From Podarcis raffonei (taxonomy: Eukaryota; Chordata; Lepidosauria; Squamata; Lacertidae): a DNA stretch of 64,000 nucleotides. This document shows, in pieces, positions 12,801-21,700 of this stretch (positions are counted from its first letter, which is position 1; every line of letters begins with the position of its first letter). The position numbers and the translations under genes are program-made. The notes below the pieces were generated by a model. It did no database searches. It saw nothing but the letters and a program-made list of their open reading frames with translations, and had not been told where the DNA came from. Where the stretch lies: the NCBI RefSeq assembly GCF_027172205.1, contig NC_070607.1, positions 24,652,069 to 24,716,068 on the forward strand. Direction: 5' to 3'.

Positions 12801-13175
12801 CTGCCAGGAAAGAAAAACTGCACGTACGGCTCATGTTGTAAGCCCTGACAGAGCTTAGGCTCTTGCATATATATTTTTTTTCAGAACTTTCTGGTGCATG
12901 GAAATAAGCCAGTCAGGCAGTCTGGAAGTGTGGTTTTAAGTTTATTGTGTTTTTGAATGGCTGTACTTGGCTTTCTCATTGTATGTGGGTCTTTGAGTAT
13001 TTTTGCCAAAACAAAAGACACACGTACGCCAGCAGAATAATCCGAAGTATTATTTCTACGCCAATCTTTCTCTTTTTATCTCTTCATATGCTTTGTGTTG
13101 CTTTACAGACTTTGTCTTACCGTTATGACTAATCCAATGCATTTTCATTTTTCCTAACTATAGGCCAGAACTTGA
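2781..13175 (+). CDS. SLC44A3: SLC44A3, choline transporter-like protein 3 (3' part, six exons)
   Basis: Multi-pass membrane protein of the CTL/SLC44 family (Choline_transpo domain), thought to carry choline or related solutes. Coding exons by GT-AG boundaries and continuous frame: 2781-2937, 4660-4743, 8613-8750, 9608-9844, 11654-11749 and 13164-13175. Together they give about 240 residues, against about 650 for the human protein, so the N-terminal exons lie before base 1. Visible family marks are the YHLGTVVKGSF block, a Cys-rich linker, the NAYTATAING luminal segment with N-glycosylation sequons, two hydrophobic segments in the 79-residue exon, and KPYFMDQE near the C-terminus. The family match is clear. 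SLC44A3 rather than another paralogue rests on the C-terminal sequence and on CNN3 as the convergent neighbour, as in other amniotes. No upstream exon was found in 1-2780. Confidence 0.9.
2938..4659. other. SLC44A3 intron
   Basis: It holds the CTG microsatellite at 3996-4034 and, at about 3040-3160, an AT-rich stretch resembling the tails of squamate LINE pieces. Nothing else stands out. Confidence 0.6.
3996..4034 (+). repeat. (GCT)13 / CTG microsatellite
   Basis: Thirteen perfect GCT units in an SLC44A3 intron, read as CUG on the sense strand. Confidence 0.95.
4660..4743 (+). CDS. SLC44A3: SLC44A3 Cys-rich exon (28 codons)
   Basis: The acceptor is cccactgcag and the donor gtatgt, phase 0 on both sides. 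The peptide is K-N-T-C-A-R-C-I-F-K followed by five cysteines and F-W-C-L-E-R-G-L-R-C-L-N-Q, matching the CTL linker (C-A-R-C ... C-F-W-C-L-E-K in relatives). The five-Cys run is encoded by a short TGC run. Confidence 0.87.
5866..6114 (-). mobile_element. Penelope-like/hammerhead-bearing short retroelement, copy 1, with internal inversion
   Basis: The 15 bp direct repeat ctattgattaaagtt occurs at 5866-5880 and 6100-6114 and brackets the insertion. The left part (about 5881-6012) is a full unit in minus orientation. The right part (about 6013-6099) repeats its middle in plus orientation, so the two form a large hairpin. The shared body includes the block at 5940-5975 (agcaccttaaagaccaacta). 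The inverted arrangement between one pair of target duplications is what twin priming or Penelope-type insertion produces. The family name is an inference from the layout and the hammerhead-like 5' end. Confidence 0.75.
5978..6015 (-). ncRNA. Hammerhead-ribozyme-like core (candidate)
   Basis: On the minus strand: GTAT, CTGAAGA, one extra A, GTGTG-CATG-CACAC, GAAA, GCTC, ATAC. GTAT pairs with ATAC (stem I) and GTGTG with CACAC (stem II). A self-complementary AGCT gives a minimal stem III, and the T-C before ATAC would be the cleavage site. It departs from the textbook core by the one extra A before stem II. Hammerheads with minimal stem III are known from Penelope-like elements and retrozymes. 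Activity is not shown. Confidence 0.45.
6828..6863 (+). repeat. (CA)n microsatellite
   Basis: Unbroken AC/CA dinucleotide run of about 36 bp in an SLC44A3 intron. Confidence 0.95.
7295..7362 (+). mobile_element. Same short retroelement, copy 2, cut to its 3' 44 bp
   Basis: The direct repeat aaagaatcttgt occurs at 7295-7306 and 7351-7362. Between them are 44 bp that match only the 3' end of the unit (tttcgactacggcagaccaa, then cacggctacctacctgt). A 5'-truncated body with a fixed 3' end and a 12 bp target duplication shows copying through RNA. Confidence 0.75.
7560..7690. repeat. Squamate LINE-derived repeat fragment
   Basis: It resembles the repeat at 60540-61545 and 20570-20780 (wording such as ctcaatagggagaatgttcc and gcagatgggggctgcaac). 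I know this sequence as dispersed in squamates but cannot name its family. Confidence 0.4.
8613..8750 (+). CDS. SLC44A3: SLC44A3 extracellular-loop exon (46 codons)
   Basis: The acceptor is ctaattacag and the donor gtaaaa, phase 0. It begins NAYTATAINGTYFWTSAEDA and ends CFSDFVIFLGK. The CTL signature N-A-Y-T-x-x-A-I-x-G-T is present, with sequons N-G-T and N-A-T in the predicted loop. The closing F-L-G-K leads into the next membrane segment. Confidence 0.9.
8751..9607. other. SLC44A3 intron
   Basis: 857 bp between two well-supported exons. No repeat or other element recognised. Confidence 0.6.
9608..9844 (+). CDS. SLC44A3: SLC44A3 exon with two C-terminal membrane segments (79 codons)
   Basis: The acceptor is ttcatacag and the donor gtaagc, phase 0. 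The exon begins with a Val codon (GTG), which is not a start codon here. The peptide holds VFVICFTVFGGLMAF and VWVVPLLLVAFLAYLIAHNF, then FLSVFQTIVDALLLCFAVD and KPYFMDQELM. These are the last two transmembrane helices and the conserved F-L-S-V-F/Y motif of CTL proteins. Confidence 0.93.
10138..10177. repeat. Perfect 17 bp inverted repeat, 6 nt loop
   Basis: ACTCCACATTCTCACTC at 10138-10154 and its exact reverse complement at 10161-10177, separated by CAGAGA. It lies in the SLC44A3 intron between exons 9608-9844 and 11654-11749. Confidence 0.9.
10240..10380. repeat. Short dispersed palindromic repeat (GGATTGCA type)
   Basis: Two facing halves of a common squamate repeat whose arms carry ...gtaggatta and ...actcccaggtgtttgtagga. 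Relatives in this window lie at 10690-10800, 19065-19155, 24285-24375, 37270-37350, 38895-39050 and 53040-53130. The imperfect palindrome suggests a MITE; the superfamily is unknown. Confidence 0.5.
11100..11545 (+). mobile_element. CR1-like LINE 3' end
   Basis: It holds the typical 3' region: attgaggtgtataaatttat, ...atggaattcactttgag, ggctttaaaagattagac, gccagctgctggaaatc, ggcatctggttggccactgt, and the CR1-style tail gattcttatgttctt. Degraded, within an SLC44A3 intron. Confidence 0.75.
11654..11749 (+). CDS. SLC44A3: SLC44A3 C-terminal tail exon (32 codons)
   Basis: The acceptor is ttctttgtag and the donor gtaaga, phase 0. The hydrophilic cytosolic tail runs N-F-L-D-Q-S-S-K-F to EYGTELQPM. 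The ending resembles the mammalian G-T-E-L-Q motif, which supports SLC44A3 over other paralogues. Confidence 0.82.
11750..13163. other. Last SLC44A3 intron
   Basis: Apart from the Sauria-type SINE I see nothing definite. The open frame at 11825-12088 on the minus strand has no recognisable match. Confidence 0.5.
12285..12637 (-). mobile_element. Sauria-type SINE (tRNA head, Bov-B-like tail)
   Basis: Minus orientation. The tRNA-like head is at the high end: ggggattcgaaccgccgacc is the reverse complement of a Pol III B box. The tail at the low end has gtgtccgactctagg and the closing aaaggtaaaggtacccctg, shared with Bov-B LINE ends. It is the same family as 33068-33416 and lies in the last SLC44A3 intron. 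CpG-rich and so fairly young. Confidence 0.85.
13164..13175 (+). CDS. SLC44A3: SLC44A3 terminal coding segment (A-R-T-stop)
   Basis: Acceptor ttcctaactatag at 13151-13163 is followed in phase 0 by GCC AGA ACT TGA, so the last exon would add only three residues. The mammalian protein likewise ends a few residues after its T-E-L-Q motif. A poly(A) signal with a GU-rich stretch lies about 390 bp downstream. The weak point is the tiny coding content; another acceptor could be used. Confidence 0.6.
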   Translation, partial: ART

Positions 13176-13590
13176 GATGGTTCTAAAAGTACACAGCAAA
13201 AACAGCAAAATTCAGATAAAAGTGAAGGTTACCAATATTTTGAGATAAATTATCTCCTAAATCAGTTTGTACCTCTTGCACTGGAAGAGATGATCAACTC
13301 ACTCTAACTGTGAAAAACTAAAAAAATCATTATGTATGGTTTTATTGAAATAGTATTTAAAGATGTTTTATACTAATTATCAAATCTGCTGTAAGTTTTT
13401 TGCACTTCGACATGATAAAACTGTCTTTTTGGTATAAAGCCCCTTAAGAAAGCACAATGAAATTGATTCAGCAACTTTTATATAAAAGTAACTCACAATT
13501 TACGTGCATTTAATTTGTGTGCATTCAGTTTTATGCACTTGGCAAAAAAACTGTAGGAAAAAATAAAATGGGGTTGGTGTCTGAGGAAAA
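13176..13590 (+). other. SLC44A3: SLC44A3 3' UTR (inferred)
   Basis: AT-rich sequence without repeats, from the proposed stop codon to just past the AATAAA at 13562. The end point is inferred, not seen. Confidence 0.5.
13562..13583 (+). terminator. Poly(A) signal, SLC44A3
   Basis: AATAAA at 13562-13567 is followed at once by a G/T-rich stretch (ggggttggtgtctg), the usual layout of a cleavage and polyadenylation site. Confidence 0.55.
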
Positions 13591-14615
13591 GACTTTGACA
13601 ATCACACCTGCCATTGAACCCAATGTGTTTTTATTACACTTGATTTTGGCTTTGCATCCTATCCCTGGAATGTAGGCACAGCGTAAGTTGGGAGTCTGGG
13701 TAACATCTAAACTGTGAATAATCATGTCATAGATTAAGAAGCAGTGCTAGTTAGAGGGTCCCCTATGGTAAGGAGTACGTTGTGGAATCATGTTATCTAG
13801 GAATTTTTGGTAATGTTCATATGATTAGGTTCCTTCCATTGCAGTCCTTTATGGAGAACATTGTGCATGTCCTAAATTAACAAAACCATTGATGTCCTGA
13901 AGAACAATTGTATCCTGCAAAGGAGAATCAGTGATCAGTCAAGCAGGAAAGTCTTTAACAACAAAGACCAAGAGGTTGGGAATATGTGCTGTATGCATTC
14001 CTTTTATTTTGGCATCCAAAGCCTCATTAAATTAGACATATCTATAGGCGCTATCTGGGTAAGTAATTGTACTATTTCTATACTGTACTACTTCTATACT
14101 GTTCCTTTTTACATACAAGAGTATTTTATGATAAACTTATGTTCCATTACATCAAATGATGATCCCCAACTACTAGTAGTCTGTTTGCTAAAAGAGTAGT
14201 CATTTTCTTTGTGTGCAGAGGGCAAGATGCAGCCTGACCCTCTACTGGTTTGCATATTAAGTTATGTGGCACACAACTCAGACAAGCCCTTATTTCCCAT
14301 AGAACATCTGCATAACAGGCCTTTTCCCCCTTTCTGAGCAAAACCACCTCTTTAAAGTCTCAAAAGCATACTGCTGGCTGCAAGTAAATTTTGCCTTGAA
14401 TCTCTCTGGCTTCTAAACTTTTGGCAATGAACTCTCTTTTACAAGTAAAAGTTATAAGCAGCAAGGTAGAATCAACATGAGTGCATTATTTCCAATCTCC
14501 AGTGAATTGTTTTGTTGAAAAGGAAAGAATACGTTTTGGATAAGTTATAAACAAAGGGACAGTTGTAAATGTTTTCTGTAATTTGAATTTTGTATTTAAT
14601 AACACAAGTTATCAC
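13591..14615. other. Gap between convergent SLC44A3 and CNN3 3' ends
   Basis: About 1 kb of AT-rich DNA between the two inferred cleavage sites. No gene or repeat recognised. Confidence 0.55.
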
Positions 14616-14641
14616 ATGCCTCCAAGAAAACAACATTTATT
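14615..14641 (-). terminator. Poly(A) signal, CNN3
   Basis: AATAAA on the minus strand at 14641-14636, followed by a T-rich, then G/T-containing stretch (gttgttttcttgg). Other AATAAA or ATTAAA candidates occur nearer the stop codon. Confidence 0.5.
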
Positions 14642-15401
14642 TATAAAAAATACAACAAGATCGGTTTATGATGAGAAATGTGGCAATAAATACAATTCAA
14701 AGAAAAGGCAATTCTACATGGATACATTATGGCACAGGAAATAAAAGTCAACGCACCATCAAAACATGGAGACTTCTGTGGGCTCAGAATTTATACAAGC
14801 TCCCTTTTTAAGCAAGACAGCTCTTTTTCTATAAGCTTGGTCAATTTAGATATTGGAATGGAACACACACAATCACAAATGCACATTTATTATGTCTACT
14901 GTGAGTTTAGAGGTTAGCAAGCAAGTACTTATGAACAGACAGAAATCTTGCAGGTAACAAGCCACAACCTCAGTTTTTGTGGCATGGTCCACAATTAAGT
15001 CTTACAGTTTTCCACATAATGGAACTGTAAATAAAAACATTTTTTAAAAAAGGAAAGGGCTGATATAGTATGTAAAATGCTCATATCAGAACAAGGTTGT
15101 AAAAAAATGCATAGTTTTTATTATTAAAAGACTTGGCTGTATAAGAGAACTCCCCCTTTCACAGTATTCCTTTTTACTTCATATGCAGTTATTGTTATGC
15201 TGTAGACTGCAACTGTTACAGCACTAAAGGCAACTAGAGAAGGAAAGGGCAGAGAAAGGAAAAAGGAATGTTATGTAAGGCAATTATTTCCTTAGGTACA
15301 TGAAGCATAATGTGTAAAGAAGACGGGTAACAATTCCACAAGGCTAGTTTCGTTCTTTACTGAATAAAATAATAAACTAATACTGAGCTTTTGAGGCAAA
15401 T
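14620..15401 (-). other. CNN3: CNN3 3' UTR (inferred)
   Basis: About 780 bp of AT-rich sequence from the stop to just past the AATAAA at 14641-14636. It has no repeats. Length judged from the signal only. Confidence 0.6.
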
Positions 15402-15749
15402 CTAATAATCAATGCCCTGGTCACTGTACTGACCGTGATAATCTCTCTGATATTCATCTTGGTATTCGCCGTGATAGTCATCTGGATATTCTGCCTGATA
15501 ATCGCTATCGCTGATTTCTGACCCATTAGTTCCTGTTCCTTGACTTCCATTATGAATGACAGGTTCTGTTGGTGCAGCACAATACTTTGGATCATATACT
15601 TGCCGTCCAAGCCCATAAACGCTCATCCCTTTCTGGGAAGCCACTTTGTTGGTGCCCATTTGTAGTGAAATAGTGGTGTTGTCCATGGGTTGTAATGTGA
15701 GCTTCTGGTCATAAATGTCTCGTCTTGTACCTGGTGCAAGCATCCCTGC
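15402..15749 (-). CDS. CNN3: CNN3 exon 7, stop codon
   Basis: 115 codons and stop TAG at 15404-15402. It starts [16 protein letters not shown], holds repeat 3 ([20 protein letters not shown]) and the acidic tail rich in E-Y, D-Y and D-E. The tail is two residues longer than in human, from small differences around Q-R-D-Y-H-G-Q-Y. Acceptor gtttttag. Confidence 0.97.
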   Translation of the reverse strand, partial: AGMLAPGTRRDIYDQKLTLQPMDNTTISLQMGTNKVASQKGMSVYGLGRQVYDPKYCAAPTEPVIHNGSQGTGTNGSEISDSDYQAEYPDDYHGEYQDEYQRDYHGQYSDQGIDY

Positions 15750-18700
15750 CTAAAAACAAAGGGTTTAAAGCAGTTTGAACAGCATTGGGACTTTTAAAAT
15801 AATAATGAGTGATGGCAGGAATGCACGTGTGCATAACATTTTCCAGATACTAAGCTACTCAGCATGGAAGTCTCCTAAGTGAGATTCAGCAAGCAACAGA
15901 CTCCTCATCCCATTACAGAAATCAGAATAAAGCACATTAGGAAGAAGCTATGGGTGCATGCTGAGGATCTTCACAATTTTGTATGTGTATTGCAAGGATG
16001 AAGAGCATCCTAAGTGATTATAAACTGGGTAAGGAATTTCACAGCCTCTTTGATTATTCTGAGCTGTAGGCTACATCTTACCCCAAAGCTATTTAACATC
16101 TATATGAAGCTGTTAGGAGCAGTCATTAGGAATTTGCAGCACAATGTCACCAGTATATGTTGATATCTATTGTGGGTTAGCAGGTCTCAAGTTCAGGAAC
16201 TGGGTCATATTGCCTTTTCTGAATAGGGTTGCACTCCCCTTGAAGGAGCAAGTTTGTAGTTAGGAAGTACTCATTGAATTGTGTTTGTCAGCAACTGCAA
16301 AGCCCCCTCGCACAGCTTCTGTCCTATGTGTAAAGCAGACTGTTCTCCCACACATTAGCTGATGCACATCTTGACCAACCAGGATTTACCTCTGTGTGAG
16401 AGAGCTGGTTTCAGGGAACTCTCATGCACTGGAACCCAGTGCTAAACAGGGCTGACCTTGTACATCAGCTGATATGTGGGGTCCATCCAGTTTGATCTAG
16501 GTGTGAGAGAGCTCACTAGAAGAAACTCATGTACCTGAACCTGCCAAGCTTCAAAGAGGATTACATTGGACCAGCTGCCACAATGAAGAAAAGCTTCCTT
16601 TTAGCAGCACCTTGCTGCCATAGATGCTCTGAAGTCTCAACTTTCAAAGTTATACCCACCAATCATAATTGGCCCTTTAGGAAGATCCTGGTAAGAATCT
16701 GGCCCACGGATCAAAAAAGGTTATCCCCCCTCCACCAATGCTACAGATTACATTATTCTAATGCACACAGAAATGGTGTGGAAGCTGCAGCTAGTGCAAA
16801 ATGCTGGTCTAGAAATATTTTAAAATAAATAAAATACCAAACAATGAAAGATAAAGTTTAGGGCTGCAGAAACAAATATCTTAAATATGAAAGTAACTTT
16901 TGCTTACCTGACTAGCCCCTTTGTTAGTACCCATCTGCAGGCTTATTGTTGTCTGGTCAAATGGTTTATCAGTTTGCATCTTTGGATCATAGAGATGTCT
17001 CCTAGTCCCATAGGCAGTCATGCCTGCCTGGCTGGCACATTTATTGGTTCCCATCTATAAAGAGAATGAGGATCACTTGAAGAAAGGAGTTCTGATTGAG
17101 AACTACCATAAGTAAATGTACTATACAGTGGTGCCCCGCAAGACGAACACCTCGCAAGACGGAAAACCCGCTAGACGAAAGGGTTTTCCATTTTGGAGGC
17201 GCTTCGCAAAACGAATTTCCCTATGGGCTTCCTTCGCAAGATGAAAGCCCATAGGGAAATCTCCGGGACAGCGGGGAAGCGCAGCGCGTCTTCCCCACTG
17301 TCCTCGGACCTCCTCCGAAGGCTGGTGGTGGGGCGGAGAGACCTCCTCCTGCCACCAGCCTTCGGAAGGCTGCTCCGAAGGCTGGCGGTGGGGCGGAGAG
17401 ACCTCCTCCCGCCGCCAGGCTTCGGAAGGCTCCTCCGAAGGCTGGCGGTGGGGCGGAGAGACCTTCTCCCCGCGCCAGCCTTCGGATGGCTGTCCTGAAG
17501 ACTTGCGGTGGGAGGAGGGTTTTCCTTCCCACCGCCAACATTCAGAATGCTGTTCTGAATGTTGGCGGTGGGGAGGAAAAACCCTCCTCCCACCGCAAGC
17601 CCCGGGAACAGAGGAGAAGCGCTGCGCGCCTTCCCCTCTGTTCCCGTGCCTGTCCTGAAGGCTTGTGGTGGGGAGAAAAGCCCTTCTCCGCACCGCCAGC
17701 CTGGCAAGCGGTCTCCATAGGAACACATTAATTGATTTTCAATGCATTCCTATGGGAAACCATGCTTCGCAAGACGAAAAACTCGCAAGAAGAAAAAACT
17801 TGCGGAACGAATTAATTTCGTCTTGCGAGGCAGCACTGTACTAGACCAGTGTATTGAAGAATGTAACATATATAAGTTGTGGTGGTGTGCTCAGTGCAGG
17901 GAGTTCCTGGTTCCCAGGGAATAAGTCCGTTTCCTTCAGATAGCAGACCTTAGAAGGTGAGAGAAACAGAGAGGAGACCTTCAAATACACGGTAGGAGCA
18001 TCCTGCTCCTAGAGCTAACAGCTCTTCTGCAGAATGAAGTTCTTAGGGCAGGGCATGGGAAATGATCCTTTAAGAGGGGACATGTTACTTAGTGACTTCC
18101 CTAACTTGTCTGAAGGTTGCAGACATCACATATTGTCTAAATAGTATGGGAGAGCAGTCATGGTACACATTGACACCAACAACCTTGGGAAATGTTTGTT
18201 AGGCATGTTGTAATCCAAGATCTCTGAGGAAAGGAAAACAAAGGGTTTATTAGAGTAGTGTTAATCTATGTGTCAAAGCAGGCAGAGAGTCAACTCAACT
18301 ATATTAACTTCAAAGGAACAACAGAATGGGTGCCTTTATGCCCTGGTTTGGGCTCCTTGGAGGTGTATCCATTTGGTCCCTGTGGGGAGCAGAATGTTGC
18401 ATTATATAAAACTTTGTTACCCTCATCTTATGTTCTTAAGATTTCAACTAAAAAGAAATATCTAATACAAAAAGTACTAAGATGATGTGTGACTGCAGAG
18501 AGGGTTATTCAAAGATTAGTTACAGAGAGCCAACCTGAAATCTTCACGGCTGTCTTCTACTCTACAAATTACATTGAGTGGTGTGGTAGAAATTGCCTCC
18601 ATGTCCATGCCTACACCATACCAGTAACATGTGTAACTTCAGCTGTGTAATTACAGTGCCAATCCACCTGATTACATGAACAGAAGATTCACATGTTACT

Positions 18701-21700
18701 GAGTAGCACAGGAATAACAGAGGCAGTGTTAATCACGCTTTTCATGTTAACAGGTAAACCAGTTTAGTCTATGGACTAAAATAGAGCAGTTCTACTGTGA
18801 CCTACCTTATTCTTCCTCATGTATATAGCTTCCTCATGTTGTTGCTACTTACCTGGAGGGACAAAGTGATGGCGAGGTTGGAGCTATGCAGATGCACCAG
18901 AGGAAATGCCAGATTGGCTCTGCCAGGGCTTTGCCCCTCCAAGTAAGCAGCAGCAAGTGCCTCTTCCAGCAGGCTATTGCTGTGGCTCAAAGCCACTCCT
19001 GCTGTTTACTAAGCATAAATAATTGTCCATTTACACCTTAAAAGGTTTTCCTGTGTATACCGATATACAGCACAATCCCATGGATTCAGAAAGCAGCCCC
19101 ATTGAGTTCAGTGGGGCTTGCTCCCAGGTATGTGTGTACAGGATTGCAGCCTTAGTGAACTTTCAACTTTTCTGCTTACCTGCAAACCAATCACACTTTG
19201 TCCAGCCTTCAGTTTTCCTGCATCAAAACTTCTTGCTTGCTTTTCTGCGTATTTGACACCAATATCGATTGTAGTATGAAAGCCTTTGGTTTTTGCCTAG
19301 GAGGAGAATAAAATAACAGCATTTCTAATATACATTTTATACAGGAATACCATTCATATCACTTGCTTTTGGTTGTCCTTGATTTAACAATTCTGCGTTC
19401 AATTTTAAACCAATTAATGCAGGGGTCAGTAAACTTTTTCAGCAGGGGGTCAGTTCACTGTCCCTCAACCCTTGTGGTGGGCTGGACTATATTTGCGGGG
19501 GGGGGGGGATGAACAAATTCCTATGCCCCACAATTAACCCAGAGATGCATTTTAAATAAAAGGACACATTCTACTCATGTAAAAACACGCTGATTCCCAG
19601 ACCGTCCGTGGGCTGGATTTAGAAGGCGATTGGGCCAGATCTGGCCCCCGGGCCTTAGTTTGCCTACCCATGAATTAATGGATCATTGATTGTATAGTTT
19701 CAAGAGCTACTTGGCAACAGAGCTGAAGGCATGGATAACATCCCACAACTTCTGCAGGCCAAGCTTCATATTTGGTTTCACCAAGAGTAATACAATATAG
19801 CTGCTAGACAAGTAGATCAGTGTAATGCACTGGACTGCATATGTCATTATGTACATACCAGACCTGCTAGTGCCACCAGTGATGTCTGAACCTGGGTCAT
19901 ATTTCCGTTTTCAAAGAGATCATTTGCTTCAAATATATCATGTGGTTTCATGCCATATTGTTGTATGGCCTTTATAAAATTCCCAATGTTCTCCAGCTGA
20001 AATTAAATAAATGCATGATGGTCTTAGTGCTTGATGATATTGTTACATAAGGCAGAACTAAATACTGTATGGGAAAGTATGTAATAAACTTGGAAGTTTT
20101 TTAAAAATAAAGAATGCCACTTTGTAATTGGTTTCAAGCAATTTGGAGTGGGGGCGCGCACTGGGGTTGCTTAAACCTTTACCTGACCTGTTCTCCACTC
20201 TAAAATTCCCCCTTTCATTCCTACTTCTCTTTTTAAAGTGGCTGTCAGGATTTTCTTACACTTGCTTGCATGTTTTTGGTTTTTGTTTTAATTCTATTCC
20301 CCCTGTTTCTCAAAGGAGACTCAAGATGGCTTAAACAATAATAACAACTGAATAAAACAACCTCTTTAAAAAATGCCAATACACATTCAAACATTAATAA
20401 TACCCAGTCTGTTTTAACAAATTTCAGCAGCACAAAAGTGAAATGGAACTCGGCCAGCATAAATTACAAAATTAACCAAAAGTTTATTTAAAGAGTCAGA
20501 GCTTCAACAGCTACCAGAAGCAGTATAGTGATAGGGCCTTACATTCATCATTCAGCAAGGCATTCAATATAGTAGGTGCCACAACATAAAATACCCTGTC
20601 CCTAGGTGACAGACACCAGCCCTGCTTCCTGAGGTTGAAGGATTTGGAGCAGAGCCCAGATGACGATAGGGAGTGTGCAGAGAGAAACGTGGAAGGAGGC
20701 GGTTCCTAAGGTGCCCAGGTACCAAGTGCCATTATGCACACAATGCGGAGATGGACTCATAGGTTCAAGATTGTTTTAAGCACTTGAAGAAGCTTCCTGC
20801 CTTTGAGCTATAAATGAAATCAGCAAAGAATATAGATCTGATGGTTTAACTCCTTAATTTTGTTTTACTTTGTTCAGATCTGCCAAACTGGCAGGTCTAG
20901 TTTTATTCTAGTTTTCCTACTGTATGCCAGCAGTTGTTTAAATCCAGTTTTCAGTGAGAGACAAAGTTTCTCAAGAAGGCAAGTGTTCTACTATGACCTT
21001 TCCTGTCTCAGTATCTATTTTCAATTTCATTTTGTATTGCCCATTTATTCTTTCCTGATTTGTGCAATATGGGTAATTACATTTGTTCCTGTAGTTCTAT
21101 GGGTCATTTATTTGGAAAGCAAATACAATGGACCAGATTCCTTGGACAATTAATAATTTAAAAGTGTATATAGCTGTAATGGGGGGGGCAGAATAGAAGG
21201 GCGTTTGCAAAGAGAAAAAGATTTCACCAAGCCTAACAAAGTTGTAATCAAACCCACCACTTCTCTAGTTTCTACAATAATTGTCTAGTTTCTTAATATT
21301 CTACTCCCATAATATTAAATTACCAGGTTTGGTACTTTCAATGGTATTCTAATAGTAAAAAGAGAAGCTTTATACTGTTTAATCATTAATGCTTGCAAGG
21401 TGAACAATTGCTGTTTCCTCAAAAATAAATCAGTAAAGGCGAAGGTGTTGAAGGCCTCACTGTGACAATAACTGTCATTAAGCTTTCATTCATGCATTTT
21501 CTCTCTCCTTCAGAGAGACACACTATATTATGTGAATACAGTATTTAAATTAGTTTGTTTACCTGATGCCAGTTTAGTTTGGATTGATTGATTTTCTTTA
21601 CTGATCCCGGGTGAAGTTTGTTGATAAGCCTGTAAAAAACAATCAAGTAAATAAACTGCCTTTCTTTTCGCATAGCCACCACCAATTTTAATCTCCATAT

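Noticed and set aside
15377-15616. 79-codon minus-strand frame overlapping CNN3 exon 7
   Set aside because: An alternative frame of the real CNN3 exon.
17315-17600. Regular 60 bp spacing considered as a CRISPR-like array
   Set aside because: Units are contiguous and self-complementary with no unique spacers, and the genome is vertebrate.
17121-17728. Open frames of 201 and 185 codons on the minus strand with repeating S-E-x-P-S-E units
   Set aside because: They follow from the 60 bp tandem repeat inside a MITE; all frames on both strands are open for the same reason.
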